Below are positions 12,240 to 24,219 of a DNA stretch of 64,000 nt, piece by piece. The notes under the pieces were generated by a model. That model made no database searches. It saw only the letters and a list, made by a program, of their open reading frames with translations, and was not told the origin of the DNA. The DNA is taken from contig JAFFSR010000299.1 in the NCBI GenBank assembly GCA_017163975.1, positions 1,537,501 to 1,601,500 of the forward strand. The letters run 5' to 3'. The position numbers and the translations under genes were made by a program. Positions within the stretch are counted from its first letter, which is position 1; every line of letters starts with the position of its first letter. This DNA comes from Anastatus disparis. Its lineage: Eukaryota; Arthropoda; Insecta; Hymenoptera; Eupelmidae.

Positions 12240-12736
12240 TCAGTTTTATTATGTTATAAACAGTTTTTTTCAGTTATGAACAATTGTATTCATTAAATAT
12301 AATTTTTTTGTAAAAATTATAATTCATCAAGAAGACAACATTTATTTACGATGTTCTTCTGTATTTAACTATTATAAACAGTTTTCTACAGATATTAATA
12401 ATTATTCTTTAATTATCAATTGATGTAACTATTGGAAACTAAAGAAAACTGTAAATAACTATTTTCCTAAGTTTCAATCTGGCCACTTTTCTACAGGTTA
12501 TAACTGTATCCTTCCATTAGTGGAAATATAAAATGTGAATTACTGTTTAAAATAGTTTAAATGTATTCAAAACTATTTAAAAATGTTTAAAACTGTTTAA
12601 AATAATTTAAACGTATGAAATTTGGGACATTTAAAACAGTTTTGAACAATACAGAATAATTTAAAACTAAAGTGAACATTTTCTCGTATATATTATATAA
12701 ATTTTAATATATATAAGAAAATTTTCACAAACACAA
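12240..12736. other. AT-rich DNA; right arm of a decayed fold-back and a GTTTAAAA repeat patch
   Basis: 12300-12475 mirrors 11425-11570. 12540-12665 is a patch of short imperfect repeats of AAAACT(G/A)TTTAAAAT. No gene is seen. Confidence 0.5.
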
Positions 12737-12843
12737 AAAGAGGTTGGCCGTATAGGTCTGTCCTTGTCTATTCTAAATTTTCGTTATCATTAATTAAATA
12801 AATATTTTTTACAAAAGTATGGGAGAGACCAATACATTCAAGG
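12737..12843. mobile_element. Left fragment of a fold-back element interrupted by a LINE
   Basis: GAGGTTGGCCGTATAGGTCT followed by GTCCTTGTCTA...AATTTTCGTTAT matches the left end of the intact element at 18933-19311. It stops in mid-arm at TCAAGG (12838-12843). The rest of the same element resumes at 17880 on the far side of the LINE, beginning with TCAAGG again. Confidence 0.8.
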
Positions 12844-13168
12844 GTAGATAGATAGATATTGATTTATTTTGTAAAAAGAGTACGGAAAGGCGTGTAATAC
12901 ATAAAACAATAAGTGATAATTCTATATAAAGTATTGCGCATAATAAGATAAGATATCACTGTCAAATACTAAAATTAATATATGATACTGTATCAGTAAG
13001 TCACCATGTAGAAGTGATATCACAGACTATTCTAAATTCACGCAGAAAACAAGAAAATATAAATGACAATAAAAAACAGTCTTAAATATCTATCAGTCAT
13101 ATAATTAAAATCAAATAACGTAATATAAAAGAGGAATCACTGTCATGACATTAATAAAAATAAAATTA

Positions 13169-13664
13169 CCCTAGTGGAAATCGAATCTGTGAATAACTGG
13201 GAATAACTGTGAATAACTGGGAATAACTGTTATAAACTGTTCAGTTTGAGACAGGAATAACAGTTATTCCCAGTTATTCCCAGTTATTCCCAGTTATTCA
13301 CAGTTATTCCCAGTTATTTACAGTTTAGTTTAATAATAATTTGAAAAATATAAATTTGAAAAAATGAAAAAAATATATATTTTTTTTATTTTTTTTTTCT
13401 ATTACAAATATATTTGGGAATAACTGTTATTCGTACCTCTGTTTTTTCAAATTATTTTTAAGTTATAAACTGTGAATAACTGGGAATAACTGAGAATAAC
13501 TGGGAATAACTGGGAATAACTGGGAATAACTGGGAATAACTGTTATTCCTGTCTCAAACTGAACAGTTTATAACAGTTATTCCCAGTTATTCACAGTTAT
13601 TCCCAGTTATTTCCAGTTATTTCCAGTTATTCCCAGTTATTCACAGATTCGATTTCCACTAGGG
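13169..13664. mobile_element. MITE with TA target duplication and internal GAATAACTGG repeats
   Basis: The element begins CCCTAGTGGAAATCGAATCT and ends with the mirror AGATTCGATTTCCACTAGGG, flanked by TA (13167-13168 and 13665-13666). Both arms contain tandem 11-bp variants of GGGAATAACT(G), in direct and inverted order (GTTATTCCC). It lies in the 3' UTR of the LINE. A lone matching end (TACCCTAGTGGAAAAAATAG) occurs at about 39453. Confidence 0.85.
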
Positions 13665-13853
13665 TAGACAATACTATAAAAATAAAATTGGACAATACAA
13701 CAACAAAGTAATAATAAATAATTAAAAAAATAAAATAATAATGACATTTAAAGAATAAAAACTTGATACAGAAGATGTCATGACTTCTAATAAAAACAGA
13801 ACCACTCATTCTTTCCGTATTCATTCATCCATCATTCACGCTAATGAATACAT

Positions 13854-15528
13854 TCACACCTTAAATCTATACATAGGACAAAACAAAATAAATTCATTCA
13901 AGGTCGAGTAAGTAGCGAAATCCTTAATCTCTTCCCTAGTGGCTACCCTAGGTACGTATCTAGTGAAGAGACTTACTAGATACTCGGGAGTATTCATGCG
14001 CACGATTTTGTACATAAGTACAGCCATTAAATACTGTCTCCTTGAATCAGTACGCAGCCAACCAAGCGCAGCTCTATGAGGAGAGATATGATCGCCTACT
14101 CCTACGCCTAATACATATCTCACAGATAAATTTTGTAGTCTTTGTAATTATCTTCTCAACCCCTGCGAAGCATCGAGCAGAACTACTGAGCAGTAGTCGA
14201 GGTGTGGAAACAGCAAGGTGGCTGCAAGTTGTTTACGCAGGGCCTCAGTGGTATACCGACGAAAGAACCGTAAACTATACATTATCTTATTAAATTTTTT
14301 AATCACCATATTAATGTGCGGCTCCCATGACAACTTAGCGTCAAGCAGAACACCAAGGCTCGTAACGGTATCAGAGAAAAGATATGCCGACACCTCCCTC
14401 AAGCTCAATCATTCTTGGCTCACCAGCATAAAAGTCATTGATAAATCGACTACTGCCAAAAACGATCGTATTAGATCTGCTTGCATTTAATGTGAGAGAA
14501 GAGACGCATTTGTTCCCTACCTGATAAATAGGAGCTAATCCACACGAGTGCAGCCCTGGAAAACCCCATCGATCTAAGCCTCGCAAGCAATTTGGAAGAG
14601 GATGTCGTGTTGAATACCTTACTGAAGTCAAATAGAAGTAGTATCGTGCAAGTTTCTTGTCAAGACCTGATCTTGGGTTGTCTGTAAGTTTAAGTATGGC
14701 AGTCTGCGTAGAATGATGCTTTCTGAAGCCAGTCTGCAAAAAGTCAAGTATTTTGTGTGTCATAATATACTCTTGCAGTTGGTCATGGGCAATCTTCTCG
14801 AAAACCTTCGAAAGAAAACATAATATTGCTATGGGCCTAAAATCTTTAGGCATTTTAGGTACAGGACACTTCTTTAAAGGCACAATGCATGCACGCTTCC
14901 AAAGGCAAGGGAAGACTTCCTGCGCAAAAGAGAAATTGAACAGAGTCACAAGATGCTCTTCAATAACCGATAGTGCTTTAAGTATCACACTCTGTGGGAT
15001 GCCATCCTCGCCACAAGCCTGTGATGAAAAATGCATAATCGTGGCGAGACTGACACCCCTGCAAAATGTGCATTAAGCTCATCTGGAGTGAATCCATTTG
15101 AGTCCCCTTGAGGTTCGGACAGGAATCCCAGGCCTTTTAACTCCTTCCAGACACTACCTCTAGCAAGAGCAAGAGCTTTGAACAGTCTATTGTTATAATA
15201 ATTTGTTTTAACTTGTTCCGCCTATTCGTCTATTTTTTCACGCAACTGCAAAAATTTGGAGAGATATCACTGCTCCTTCGTCCGTTTGAATCTACGATAC
15301 GTGGCATCTCACTCGTGCCGCATCTGCGACAACTCTATCTATTCAAGGAAACTTATTTTTACCAATTTTGAGTGTTTTTAGTGGCGCCAGATTTTGTATT
15401 GCTGCCACAGGGTTTGTAAGGTTGTCACAAAGGCAGCCAAGTGCAGATTCTGGGTCAACTGTACTAACTGTAAATGGCGTCCAATCACAGCCGGCCAAAC
15501 TCTGTACCAATAAGTTCCCAATAAGCAC
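13854..15528 (-). pseudogene. LINE reverse transcriptase fragment (frameshifted)
   Basis: On the minus strand the frames line up as successive pieces of a LINE ORF2. First comes the pre-RT linker ending in an APLKT...KNKFP motif (15343-15528). Then come the RT N-terminal part with GEDGIPQSVILK, a PLKK patch, RPIAILCFLSKVFEK and QTGFRKHHSTQTAILKLTD (14371-15036). The C-terminal RT part follows (SLGVLLDAKLSW...SLRFFRRY, 14148-14408), and a distal segment (14123-13854) has a WLRTDSRRQYL motif. Several frame changes separate these blocks, and I do not see an intact F-x-DD catalytic block, so the enzyme is inactive. The functional protein would reverse-transcribe LINE RNA at the nicked target. Confidence 0.85.
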
Positions 15529-16302
15529 ACATCTGGAAAAAAGAATTCTTTAAGAATTTACGAATGTCCGCTCTGACGTTAATAAAATATATTAATAAAG
15601 TATTCATAAAATATTCACAAAGTATTCTTCCACAAAATTTAAATAAAAAATAACTCTTCAACGTATCTTTATAAATATTTTAAAAGGGTTAAGAAAGTAT
15701 TCATAAAGAATTCTTTTTTGAAAAAGTAATCATAATCGAAAGTATTCATAAAGTAGTCAAAAAGTTTACTTTAGAAACACTGATTTTCTAGTAACTTAGT
15801 CACTTTCAAAAATCGAAAGATGTAATGGATATCTTATCGCTTTTCAGATTGTTTTAAAATCATTTTTAATTTTGATTTTCATGAAATTCAAAATTGAAAA
15901 CTTGAAATTCCTGATAATTTTATAAATTGTAAAAATTCAATTTAATTAATCATTTAATAATTTAAATATTTTTTATCTATTTTAAACGAAAAAATTGTTA
16001 ACATTTTATGAAACAAAATATATAAATATTTTAAGTGTGTTTTAAATAAATTCTCATTTTGAGAATTTAAACAAATATCTAAACATTCTTCAATTTAAAT
16101 TAAATTAACCATGACTTCACAAAAAATTTCTTTTTTTAAATTAAGGTATTTTTTGAATATTTAATAAATTTTTACTTAAATTATTCAAATAAAAATGTAG
16201 TTTGGCTAATACTATTAACCATGAATAATTAATTAACAAATTTACTAACATTTCTTATGCTTATACCAATTAACATGTACAAGTTTCGAGAATTTATTAA
16301 CA

Positions 16303-16415
16303 GATGAGTTGGTAGCCAAGTAGGCTAAGTCATGGGCAACAGTTTTTTTTTATTTTGTTTGACATCCTCAAGGACCGTGGTTCGAATCTCGAACAAATAA
16401 TTTTTTTTTTTTAAA
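16303..16415 (+). repeat. tRNA-derived SINE or tRNA pseudogene fragment
   Basis: An A-box-like TAGGCTAAGTCATGGGC (16321-) is followed about 55 bp later by a B-box-like GTGGTTCGAATCTCG (16377-) and a run of A/T. The arm pairings needed for a tRNA cloverleaf are not convincing and the middle is a T-rich insertion. A SINE head or pseudogene is more likely than a working tRNA. Confidence 0.55.
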
Positions 16416-16547
16416 TTTAATAGCTTATTTTTAATCAATTATAACATTTTTTGTTTTTCATAATCATGTAAAATAGAAGGATTATTTATAATTTGATGAT
16501 TAAAAAAAGTATTTTGAGAATGTGATTCAATCAAAAGAATTGTTTAA

Positions 16548-16928
16548 GAGGAGGTCACGTATCTCTGTCCTTTTCTAATCAAAGAAATGATTTTTTCACA
16601 AAAACTAATAACTTTATCAAAAAATTAAGAGAAAGCCGCATCTTGTATCAAAAAAAGCAATATTTTCTTTGATAAGAAAAAATTAATTTTATTGCTTCGT
16701 TTTCAAGAAAACCTTGAAAAACCAAATTGTCCATCCTAACCTCTATGATTTAAGTTTTTCAAGGTTTTCTTGAAAACGAAGCAATAAAATTAATTTTTTC
16801 TTATTAAAGAAAATATTGCTTTTTTTATTACGAGATGCGGCTTTCTCTTCATTTTTTGCTAAAGTTATGAGTTTCTGTAAAAAACTAAATTCTTTGATTA
16901 GAAAAGGACAGAGATACGTGACCTCCTC
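16548..16928. mobile_element. TTAA-flanked fold-back element (381 bp)
   Basis: TTAA flanks it (16544-16547 and 16929-16932). The ends are GAGGAGGTCACGTATCTCTG and CAGAGATACGTGACCTCCTC, perfect mirrors, and almost the whole length is a palindrome. It is the best-preserved member of the TGTCCTTTTCTAATCAAAG sub-family also seen at 7058, 28503 and 43463. Confidence 0.92.
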
Positions 16929-17054
16929 TTAAGAATACTTTGTGAATACTTTAAAAACTAAAGTGGTCGGACATTCGCGAATAAACAAAGCAATCATTAA
17001 GAACTCTTTATTGATACTTTCGTTTACGAAAGTATACATAAAGAATTCTTTTTT

Positions 17055-17803
17055 AATTCTCTCTTTGACACCGTTTGCTTGTTGGATTTGGACAGATATC
17101 TTTATAATTCCTATACTTAATTATTTTATTATCTGTCTTGATATGATTACAAGTAATACATACATCAATTAAGTTGTGCTGATTGTAAAAATTCGCCGGT
17201 AAGTTGCGTGCGTCAAGTACTGTGTCATTATCGTCAACAAGAATCAGGTCAATCCACGTCTGAGACGTTGGAGTGAGATGCGTGGCACCGTGCTGAACCA
17301 ACTGTAACGAAAGCTCAGCCGACAATTTATCAATATATTTGGCATTACTGCTCTCGCGCAGGAGATCGGCATTCAGGTCTGCCCATTAGAATTTCAAGAG
17401 AGTATTCAGAGGCAAAATTTCTTAAGTTATCTAAAAAATTGGTATTTCTAGAAAAGAAAATTACAGAAGGTCGATAAATAACACAAACCAACATGGCTTT
17501 GGAGCTGCCCAATTGCACGGAACAAAAAATATACTCAGGTACCTCTGGTTTACCTTCACTATGAATAATTTTAGTATTCGAATTAGCCAAAATAGTGCAC
17601 TTTAAATTGTCTTTAATATACAAAGCTACTCCTCCACCACGCAAGTTTCTGTCCTGTCTAAATACTTTATACCCCTCGACCCGAATGACGTCATCCGAAA
17701 CAGACGGACCCAGCCAGGTCTCAGCTACTCCAAATATGTCGCAAGAAGGACCATCACTTAGAAACTCATGTACCTGTCCAATGTGAGCACTCAACGAAGT
17801 CAC
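17055..17803 (-). pseudogene. LINE apurinic-like endonuclease domain (fragmented)
   Basis: The minus-strand frame 17803-17345 carries the start of an exonuclease-endonuclease-phosphatase domain: AETWLGPSV (the catalytic Glu context), VEGYKVFRQDRN and GGGVALYIKD. The continuation at 17325-17053 contains SQTWIDLILVDDND, the IDLI motif of the domain, and a late His (NLIDVCITCNHIK). A frame change separates the two parts, and the 3' end abuts the 1.5-kb insertion. This enzyme nicks target DNA for LINE insertion. It belongs with the RT pieces at 13854-15528. Confidence 0.82.
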
Positions 17804-17879
17804 ATTCAGAAAGCACGCTCGCAGTTCACCCCTCCTCCCTGCATGAGTCTTAGAGGAGGCCCGGCGCAGTCATTTGGAG

Positions 17880-18174
17880 TCAAGGACAAGGAAACAATTC
17901 TATTCCATGAAAAAATATAAAATTTTGATTAGTTTTCAAGTGAAGTCTAAAACGCAAAAAAAGTTGAACTGAACTTCAATCAGTTTAAATGTTTTTCCGT
18001 TTCAGCCTTCATTCGAAAACTAGTCAAAATTTTATATTTTTTCATGAAATAGAATCATTTGTTTGTCCTTAAAACTATTGGGCTCTATCCATACCTTTGT
18101 AAAAATAATATTTCCTTTATTAATAATAACGATAATTTAGATTAGACAAGGACAGAGTTATACAGTCACCTTTT
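17880..18174. mobile_element. Right fragment of the fold-back element interrupted by the LINE
   Basis: It resumes with TCAAGGACAAGGAAACAATT and continues through the centre to the right end (...TAGACAAGGACAGAGTTATA). It matches the distal three quarters of 18933-19311. With 12737-12843 it makes one complete element. Confidence 0.82.
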
Positions 18175-18323
18175 GATACACCTATCATCATAAATATTTT
18201 TGCATGTTTGCAATTTCATACAAGCACAAAAACTGCAACACGCAATTTGCATTTTATTGCAAACACATAAATTTTTAATACATGATTTGCAAAAAATTAT
18301 TAAAGGGACATAAAAGACTTTAA

Positions 18324-18708
18324 GAGCAGGCCGGATTCGCTGTCCTTGTCTAATTGACATTTTTGTTATTTACTAAAGTATTAATCGGTGTATCTGTAAA
18401 TTGAACGTTAAGCGCAATAGATATTATTATTACAAATATTTATGCACAAGAAAAAAAAAATCTATCGCTTTGTTTTTGAGAAAAGTAAGGAACGCGAAAA
18501 TATTATAAACATAATCTTTTACTTCGGCGTTCCTTACTTTTCTCAAAAACAAATCGGTAGATTTTTTTTTTCTTGTGCATAGATATTCATAATAATAATA
18601 TCTATTGCGATCAACCTTTATTTTGAAGATACACCGATTAATACTTGAGTAAATAACAAACAACTCAATTGTTACTCGGTCGGTATCAGGTTCTACTCCG
18701 GCCTGCCG
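18324..18708. mobile_element. Intact TTAA-flanked fold-back element (385 bp)
   Basis: TTAA lies at 18320-18323 and 18709-18712. The ends GAGCAGGCCGGATTCGCTGT and ...TACTCCGGCCTGCCG are mirrors at the tips. The arms share AAAGTAAGGAACGC / GCGTTCCTTACTTTTCTC around a centre near 18515. It is the same sub-family as the element split by the pogo transposon (7931-10781) and the fragment at 24220-24365. Confidence 0.9.
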
Positions 18709-18932
18709 TTAAGGCTGATTCCATTTCAAATCGAACAGCCTGTATACACTTAAGTCACCAATCACTGCACCGATGGAGTATGTCATTCTAATCTGAAAAT
18801 AAGGGAACACGTATTTTTTCTTTTTGCTGAAATATTAAAATTGCATAAGATATGCACATTTGAAAATTGCCTACAAAAACTAAATGTTCAGTCTAAAAAA
18901 ATTGACAATAACTTTAGAGGGCTATCGTTTAA

Positions 18933-19311
18933 GAGAAGGCCGTATAGCTCTGTCCTTGTCCAATCTAAATTTTCGTTATTATTAATAAATTAAATATTGT
19001 TATAAAAAAGTAAGGGTATAGCCCAATAGATTTCAGGACGAGCAAACGATCCTATTCTATGAAAAAATATAAAATTTCCATTAGTTTTCAAGTGAGGTCG
19101 GAAACGGAATAACAGCTATCAAATTCAATTGTTTTTCCGTTTCAGACCTTACTTGGAAACTAATGAAAATTTAATATTTTTTCATAGAATAAGATCGTTT
19201 GCTCGTCCTGAAATCTATTGGGATATACCCTTACTTTTTTATAACAATATTTAATTTATTAATAATAACGAAAATTTAGATTGGACAAGGACAGAGCTAT
19301 ACGGCCTTCTC
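18933..19311. mobile_element. Intact TTAA-flanked fold-back element (379 bp) inserted in the giant palindrome
   Basis: TTAA lies at 18929-18932 and 19312-19315. The ends GAGAAGGCCGTATAGCTCTG and CAGAGCTATACGGCCTTCTC are perfect mirrors, with full-length palindromic arms. The opposite arm of the host palindrome (about 23598-23612) shows the pre-insertion sequence without it. Confidence 0.93.
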
Positions 19312-19484
19312 TTAACCAATTTATAATGAATGTTGGTAAACCTTTTTTTGTTCTATTCTGTTTTAAACCCTCTTCAATTCAGTGCAAAAATTTATAAAAA
19401 AAAACTAAAAAATGACTGAAATATATGCATTTTACCAAAAAAAATGCACTTTTTATGTACATGCATTCTCCTCAAAAAAGCCAT

Positions 19485-21360
19485 CTTTTTGCTTTCTCAT
19501 AGAGATAGCATTCTATCAATAAAAAATTTTTTTTCCTATTTTTTCATTAATTTGTACATATTTGAACTCGGGGAGTCGAAAAAAGTGGTTTCCAGAAATT
19601 GTCTGTATGTATTTGTGTGTGTGTATGTGTGTCTGTATGATGTCAGTTAATAAATTGTATCTCGAAAACTACTCGATGAATTTGCTTCAAAATTTGCACG
19701 GAAATCATTTGCAGTTGCCCAAATAAAATAAATTCCTAAAAACTGATTTTCTTTGCTTGGTTTTAATTTTAGAGCATTTTGGAATATTTGAAAAAAATAT
19801 TTATATTTATTAAGCCAATAAAATCTTAAAAACTACTCGACGAATTTACTTCAAATTTTTCATACAATTCAATTTTTCAATCAACTGGTGCGGAAGCTAT
19901 TGAGAATTGGTTTTCTTGGCGTGGTTTTAATTTTATAACCACTTTAGTAATTTTAAAAAAATTTCGATTTTTCATTTTTTCTTGTATTTTACGTAAACTA
20001 CTCGAAGAATTTGCTTGAAAATTTGTATGGAACTTATTTTCAACTGCCAAAAGAAAAAAAACTTTTGGAAACTTATTTTCTTAACGCACTTTTAATTTTA
20101 AAGCATTTTTTAAATTAAAAAAAAAAATTTTATTTTTAATTTTTTACAAAAATTATTTGATAGATTTACTCCAAAATTTGTATGCGAGTCATTCGCTACT
20201 GTCTGAAGAAAACAAGCTTTGGAAAATGTATTTTCTCAAAGCAGTTTTAATTTTAGAGCACTTTAAAAATTTTCAAAAAAATTTTTATTTTTCATTTATC
20301 TTCTATTCTGCGTAAACCATACTATAAATTTTCTCCAAAATTTTTGTACAATCAATTCGCTATTGTCTGAAAAAATAAGCTTTTAAAAACTAATTTTCTT
20401 AGAGTGGTTACAATTTTAGAGAATTTTAAAGGTTTTTAAAAAAATTTCGATTCTTTATTTATTTTTTCCATTTTATGTCAAGTACTCGATAGGTTTGTTA
20501 TAAAATTTGCAGGAAATTATTTGCAACTGCCAAAAGAAGGGGAATTTAAAAATTGATTTTCATAGGGTGGTTTTAATTTTAAAGCATTTTTAAAATTTTA
20601 AAAGAGAAATTTTGAAAAGAAAATATTATTTATTTAGCCAATTAGATCTCGAAAATTACTCGATGGATTTGCTTAAAATTTCGCATACTATCTATGTTTT
20701 TGTATAAGTAGACGGAAAGCTATTGAAAATTGGTATTTATAAAGTAGTTTTTTTATAGAGCCATTTTAATAATATAAAAAATATTTTTGATTTTTCATTT
20801 ATTTTGCATTTTACGTAAATTACTTGATGAATTTGTTTTGAAATTTGCATGGGAATTATTTGCAACTGCCAAAAGAAGTATGACGTTCAAAAACCGATTT
20901 CCTTAATGTAGTTTTAATTTAAAAAAATTTTTTAAATATTTTTTTTCAATTTTAATTTTTAATTTTTTTTCTATTTTACGTAAACTACTCGATAGCTTTG
21001 CTCTAAAATTTGTATACAAGTTATTTGCTGCTGTCCTTATAAAACAAGCTTTCAAAAAATAATTTTCTTAGCGTAGCTCTTTGATCACTTCTTTTGATTT
21101 CTGATTTAACGTTTTGACTACCTCTTTTCTTACTTCCTCACTTCCTCTTTGTCTTTTTTTTCAGATTGATCCTCATTTTTACCCTATTTTCATCCGTCCT
21201 TGTCTCTTCCTATTTACTAATCATTCGCTCACATTCACTAATTTTTCTTGAATAGCAATTGTATTTTATATTGAAATCACATTCAAAAAAATCGAATCAA
21301 ATTACTTTAACTCAATGAGCTCTATGAGGAAGCAATGCGCCAAAGCTCTTCGCAGCGTTT
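19485..21360. mobile_element. About 1.9-kb dispersed repeat with TG tract and 165-bp tandem units, inserted in the giant palindrome
   Basis: The left arm of the palindrome breaks at about 19485 and resumes at about 21360. The insert begins CTTTTTGCTTTCTCATAGAG and ends with a loosely mirrored CTCTATGAGGAAGCAATG...CAAAG. Inside come the AAAAAAGTGGTTTCCAGAAA flank, a short TG-rich tract (19603-19640) and then the 165-bp array. There is no coding sequence. The same flank adjoins the 4-kb satellite at the window start. Confidence 0.7.
19650..21070 (+). repeat. Degenerate tandem array, about nine units of about 165 bp
   Basis: A phrase like TAAACTACTCGATGAATTTG then CTTCAAAATTTGCA recurs near 19666, 19832, 19992, 20150, 20317, 20480, 20650, 20815 and 20982, spaced 158-170 bp. 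Each unit also has GGTTTTAATTTTAGAGCATTTT before the next phrase. Divergence between units is high, so the array is old. Confidence 0.85.
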
Positions 21361-21590
21361 TATTTTTGCTGAAATTTTTCGGCCTGATAGAAGACGAAAT
21401 TACCTATCTAATGGTACCTCTTTGATCCCCTATTTTTTTGTTTGGAGCGAAAAAACAATTTACAAATTTTATTATTGAAAAATGCTTGTATATACGTTCG
21501 GAAGTCTTAAGCAATCAACATTCAAACGCTGTCGCATGCTACGCTCATCATTTGTATACATTTATATGTATGTATATACTATCAATAGTG

Positions 21591-21780
<190 letters not shown>

Positions 21781-22732
21781 TATATATGTATATATATATA
21801 TACTGTGTGTGTGCGTGTATGTATGTGTGTGTACATATATATGTAAATTTGTAATATAAAAGTAAATACTTAAAAATGGAAAAAAATAATTCCAATCATG
21901 TATATCTCTATTATGTATGTTTCGATGTACAAACAATTAAAGGCCAACTCGCGGACAAATACATCGCGTAACCAAAACAGCATATTGGAATTGTTATATA
22001 GAAGCTAGTTATTCTTATGACTGATTTGAAAGGTACTACTCGGGTTTGTAGAGAAGTAAACAAAACTGTGCAATTACAAGGTCTGAAATTTACTCTTCTG
22101 AAAGAATTTCATGTCCCGATTTTTCTCAAATGCATAGGAAGGTAGTTTATGAGAGCAGTAACTTACGTTTTAGACCGTTGGAAGATTAAGGCATCAATTT
22201 GGCACTTAATTTTTCCTCAAATTTTCAAGTATTACAGTTTTCCTTTTTAGGGATAAGACGCATTCAGGTAAATCTGTATTAAAACTCTCGTTTAATTCCT
22301 CTATTCGTTCAGGTATCTTTGGAATAAAATCATCATCTTTTCCACTAAAAAGTTCAGTGATTTCATTTTTAGATGTAGACTCAAGATCACTTCAAATCAT
22401 TTTTGATATGCATTCATAACAATTCTTGAATACATTACTAGATGACAGTATCCTTAAATCTGGATAAAGTCGTGCCAAATTATTGGCTAAATTTATTTAA
22501 GCTGCTCTTATAAACTACCTTCTTATGCATTTGAAAAAAATCGGGACGTAAAATTTTTTTAAAAGAGTAAATTTCGGATATTGTAATAACACAGTTTTGT
22601 TTACTTTTTCACAAGCCCGAGAAGTACCTTTCAAATCAGTCGTAAGAATAAATAGCTTCAATATAACAGTTCTAATATGCTGTTTTGGTTACGCGGTGTA
22701 TTTGTCCGCGAGTTGGCTTCCTGTTGTTTGTG

Positions 22733-23106
22733 CACCCACCGTTAAGGACATTTTTCCGAACGTGTACGTCGAATGGCAACGTCGCATATTTAATCCATGG
22801 TGTAAGAATGTTATTTTTCGTGCACAAAATTTCACATCTCATCTACTTCATTACTCAGCTTACGCCGTCAATAATGAAGATTTAAAAAACAAAATTAATT
22901 CATATTTATTCTAAACAATTGATTGAATCGCCATCTACATTTTTCGCGGGATATTAACTATAAAAATCTTCACTATTACAAAGTAGTAAGAAGTAGCTGA
23001 GATGTAAAACTCTGTGCACGAAAAATAACATTCTTACGCCATGGATTGAATATGCGACTTTGGCATTCGACGTACACGTTCGGAAAAATATCCTTAACGC
23101 TGGGTG
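22733..23106. mobile_element. Fold-back element (about 374 bp) inserted in the right arm of the giant palindrome
   Basis: CACCCACCGTTAAGGACATT at the left mirrors ATATCCTTAACGCTGGGTG at the right, with matching arms (CATGGTGTAAGAATGTTATT with AATAACATTCTTACGCCATG). The other arm of the host palindrome (about 21927) lacks it. The exact ends and target duplication are ambiguous by a few bases. Confidence 0.82.
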
Positions 23107-23820
23107 TACATTGAAACATACATAATATAGACATACACGAATGGAATTATTTTTTCTTTATTCTTAAGTATTTATTTTTATATTACGAATTTACAAATGT
23201 ATATCACTATTGATAGTATAAACATACATACAAATGTATACAGATGATGAGCGAAGCATGCAACAGCGTTTGAATGTAGATTGCTTAAGACTTCCGAACG
23301 TATATACAAGCATTTTTCAACAATAGAATTTGTGAAATGCTTTCTCGCTATAAACAAAAAAATACGGGATTAAATAGGTACCATTAGATAGGTAATTTGG
23401 TCCCCTATCAGTCCAAAAAATTTCAGCAAAAAAAAAATGGCCTTTTTGAAAAAAATGCATGTACATAAAAGGTGCATTTTTGGTAAAATGCATATATCTC
23501 CGTTATTTTTTAGTTTTTTTTTAAATTTCTTGCACTGAATTGAAGAGGGCTCAAAACAGAATGAAACAAAAAAAGGTTCACCAAAATTCATTGAAGATTG
23601 GTAAAACGATAGCCCTCTAAAGTTATTGTCAATTTTTTTCAGTTTGAACATTTAGTTTTTGTATGCAATTTTCAAATGTGTATATCTTATGCAATTTTGA
23701 TATTTTAACAAAAAGAAAAAATACGTGTCTCCTTATTTTCAGAGCGTAATAAAATACTCCATCAGTGCAGTGATTGGTGACTTGAGTGTATACAGGCTGT
23801 TCGATTTGAAATGGAATCAG

Positions 23821-24219
23821 TCAAGAGATTGAGAAATATTATCATATACTGCATCGGAAGATGATGAGTTGTACCGATTTTTCATTAGATCAAATTGGCA
23901 TGGTCCAACAAACGATTATCGTCCTCACAGTAGGTTGACATGGGTATTGTTTTTTATTCTTTCTCGGTTACAGATTTGATTTTCACATAATCCACCCTGA
24001 ACTGTTAGAAATTCTTCTTCCTAAAGAAAAATTTTAGCTCTGTTTTATCAAAAATGAATCAAAGTTCGCTGAGTGAAAACATGATTGAAAATTGAAAAAA
24101 TGGCCTTTTTTTAAAAATCAAAGTCGAAATATCTCGGAAACTAAGTCTCTAAAAAATAATAACAAATTTTTAACAAAAAAAACCGACTTTACAAACATTG
24201 CACTAAAAAATAATAAATG
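23821..24219. other. AT-rich DNA, nothing recognised
   Basis: There is no ORF with recognisable content and no repeat structure visible. Confidence 0.5.

Larger units (their letters stand above)
15537..17054. mobile_element. 1.5-kb AT-rich insertion in the LINE, with short inverted ends
   Basis: It starts AAAAAAGAATTCTTTAAG and ends with the near mirror CATAAAGAATTCTTTTTT. Just inside, CGAATGTCCGCTCTGAC (15560) is echoed by GTGGTCGGACATTCGCG (16963). The LINE coding sequence stops at its left edge (linker) and resumes at its right edge (endonuclease C-terminus). It contains a tRNA-like unit and a TTAA fold-back. No ORF and no clear target duplication are visible. Confidence 0.6.
12844..17879 (-). 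mobile_element. 5'-truncated CR1/Jockey-like LINE (minus strand) carrying two later insertions
   Basis: On the minus strand the order is endonuclease (17803 to 17055), linker and reverse transcriptase (15528 to 13854), then a 3' UTR ending near 12844 in AATAAATCAATATC followed by (TATC)n. The element is flanked by a 6-bp duplication TCAAGG (12838-12843 and 17880-17885). That hexamer belongs to the host fold-back, which is the expected signature of target-primed insertion. ORF1 is absent, so the copy is 5'-truncated. Insertions at 13169-13664 and 15537-17054 postdate it. Confidence 0.82.

Noticed and set aside
16303..16415. Functional tRNA gene
   Set aside because: A- and B-box-like sequences are present but stems do not form a cloverleaf and the middle is a T-rich insertion.
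22597..22914. 105-codon plus-strand frame
   Set aside because: It crosses the junction between the giant palindrome arm and a nested fold-back, so it is a chance frame.
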